The notes under the pieces are model-generated. The model was not told the origin of the DNA and searched no databases. It saw nothing but the letters and a program-made list of their open reading frames with translations. This document shows, one piece after another, positions 12,808 through 12,973 of a DNA stretch of 12,973 nt. The DNA is from Candidatus Woesebacteria bacterium GW2011_GWA1_41_7 (GTDB taxonomy: Bacteria; Patescibacteriota; Microgenomatia; UBA8517), in the NCBI GenBank assembly GCA_000997405.1, contig LCBU01000047.1, positions 1-12,973 of the forward strand, given 5' to 3'. The stretch's first letter is position 1. Every line of letters starts with the position of its first letter. The position numbers were made by a program, and so were the translations under genes.

Positions 12808-12973
12808 GTGCAATTCGAAAAAATTTACAAAGAACTGGCACTACCTTTAACTAAGTTTGTAATGAAAAGGATGGGAGCCCGTGAATCAGAGGTTGAGGAG
12901 GTTGTTGAAGAAACTGTCGTGGCAGCCTGGAAAGGCTGGAATACTTTTGAGCACAAAAGCAGCTATTTTACAT
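12808..12973 (+). CDS. ECF-like sigma-70 family sigma factor, N-terminal part (runs off the window)
   Basis: A frame open from GTG 12808 to the right edge gives 55 residues: VQFEKIYKELALPLTKFV, then SEVEEVVEETVVAAWKGW and FEHKSSYFT. This is the region 2 pattern of ECF-type sigma factors: an N-terminal helix, an acidic helix with a V-x-E-x-V pattern and a Trp, then the F-x-x-x-S-S-Y-F-T segment that normally continues WLxRIAxN. Regions 2.3 onward and region 4 lie outside. GTG is chosen because of the TATAAT eight bases upstream and because no in-frame ATG occurs before residue 19. Its target promoters and anti-sigma factor are unknown. Confidence 0.72.
   Translation, partial: MQFEKIYKELALPLTKFVMKRMGARESEVEEVVEETVVAAWKGWNTFEHKSSYFT

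Overview
The window looks like a piece of a Patescibacteria (CPR) chromosome, most likely from the Microgenomates side. Three things point there: a bacterial mevalonate-pathway operon, a type IV prepilin peptidase, and an ATP-grasp/RimB/7TM cluster in a compact AT-rich background. TGA is used as a stop (for example at the ends of the mevalonate kinase and decarboxylase genes), so this is standard code and not the TGA-Gly code of some CPR groups. The taxon is inferred from gene content only.

Layout. (1) 1-1489: prepilin peptidase (pilD-like), then a TehB-like methyltransferase gene flanked by two copies of the last codons of pilD. (2) 1495-2035: a MerR/excisionase-type HTH gene behind three helically phased 12-bp repeats. 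Its product carries the start of a GHKL-type ATPase domain and is cut short. (3) 1853-5361, minus strand: an operon encoding a 7TM protein of the transglutaminase-associated family, an ATP-grasp ligase fused to a RimB-like aspartic peptidase, and two further ATP-grasp proteins. One of these has an internal deletion plus frame change. The other has lost its C-terminus at a junction with the HTH gene. (4) 5443-7298: a control region with an inverted repeat, a promoter and a leader hairpin, then an ABC exporter half-transporter. (5) 7308-7750, minus: a 72-aa HTH protein behind a perfect 55-bp tandem duplication. (6) 7752-9923: divergent genes for a cis-prenyltransferase (UppS) with a long repeated C-terminal extension and for a trans-polyprenyl synthase. 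(7) 9920-12784, minus: an operon of YkgJ-like Cys-rich protein, mevalonate kinase, diphosphomevalonate decarboxylase and IPP isomerase, joined by three 4-bp ATGA overlaps. (8) 12808-end: the start of an ECF-like sigma factor gene, divergent from that operon.

How it fits together. The right half is an isoprenoid block. Mevalonate kinase and MvaD make IPP (phosphomevalonate kinase and the HMG-CoA steps are not here), Idi makes DMAPP, the trans-prenyl synthase makes a C15/C20 allylic diphosphate, and UppS extends it to the cell-wall lipid carrier. The left half is an accessory zone with signs of recombination and decay: a duplicated gene end around an inserted cassette, and two damaged ATP-grasp genes. 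The best candidates for something undescribed are the membrane amidoligase/peptidase cluster (3205-5361), the UppS C-terminal repeat domain, the pilD-end insertion site, and the phased repeats in front of the HTH-ATPase gene. Several genes also appear to be transcribed from -10 elements placed 7-9 bases before the start codon, which predicts leaderless mRNAs.
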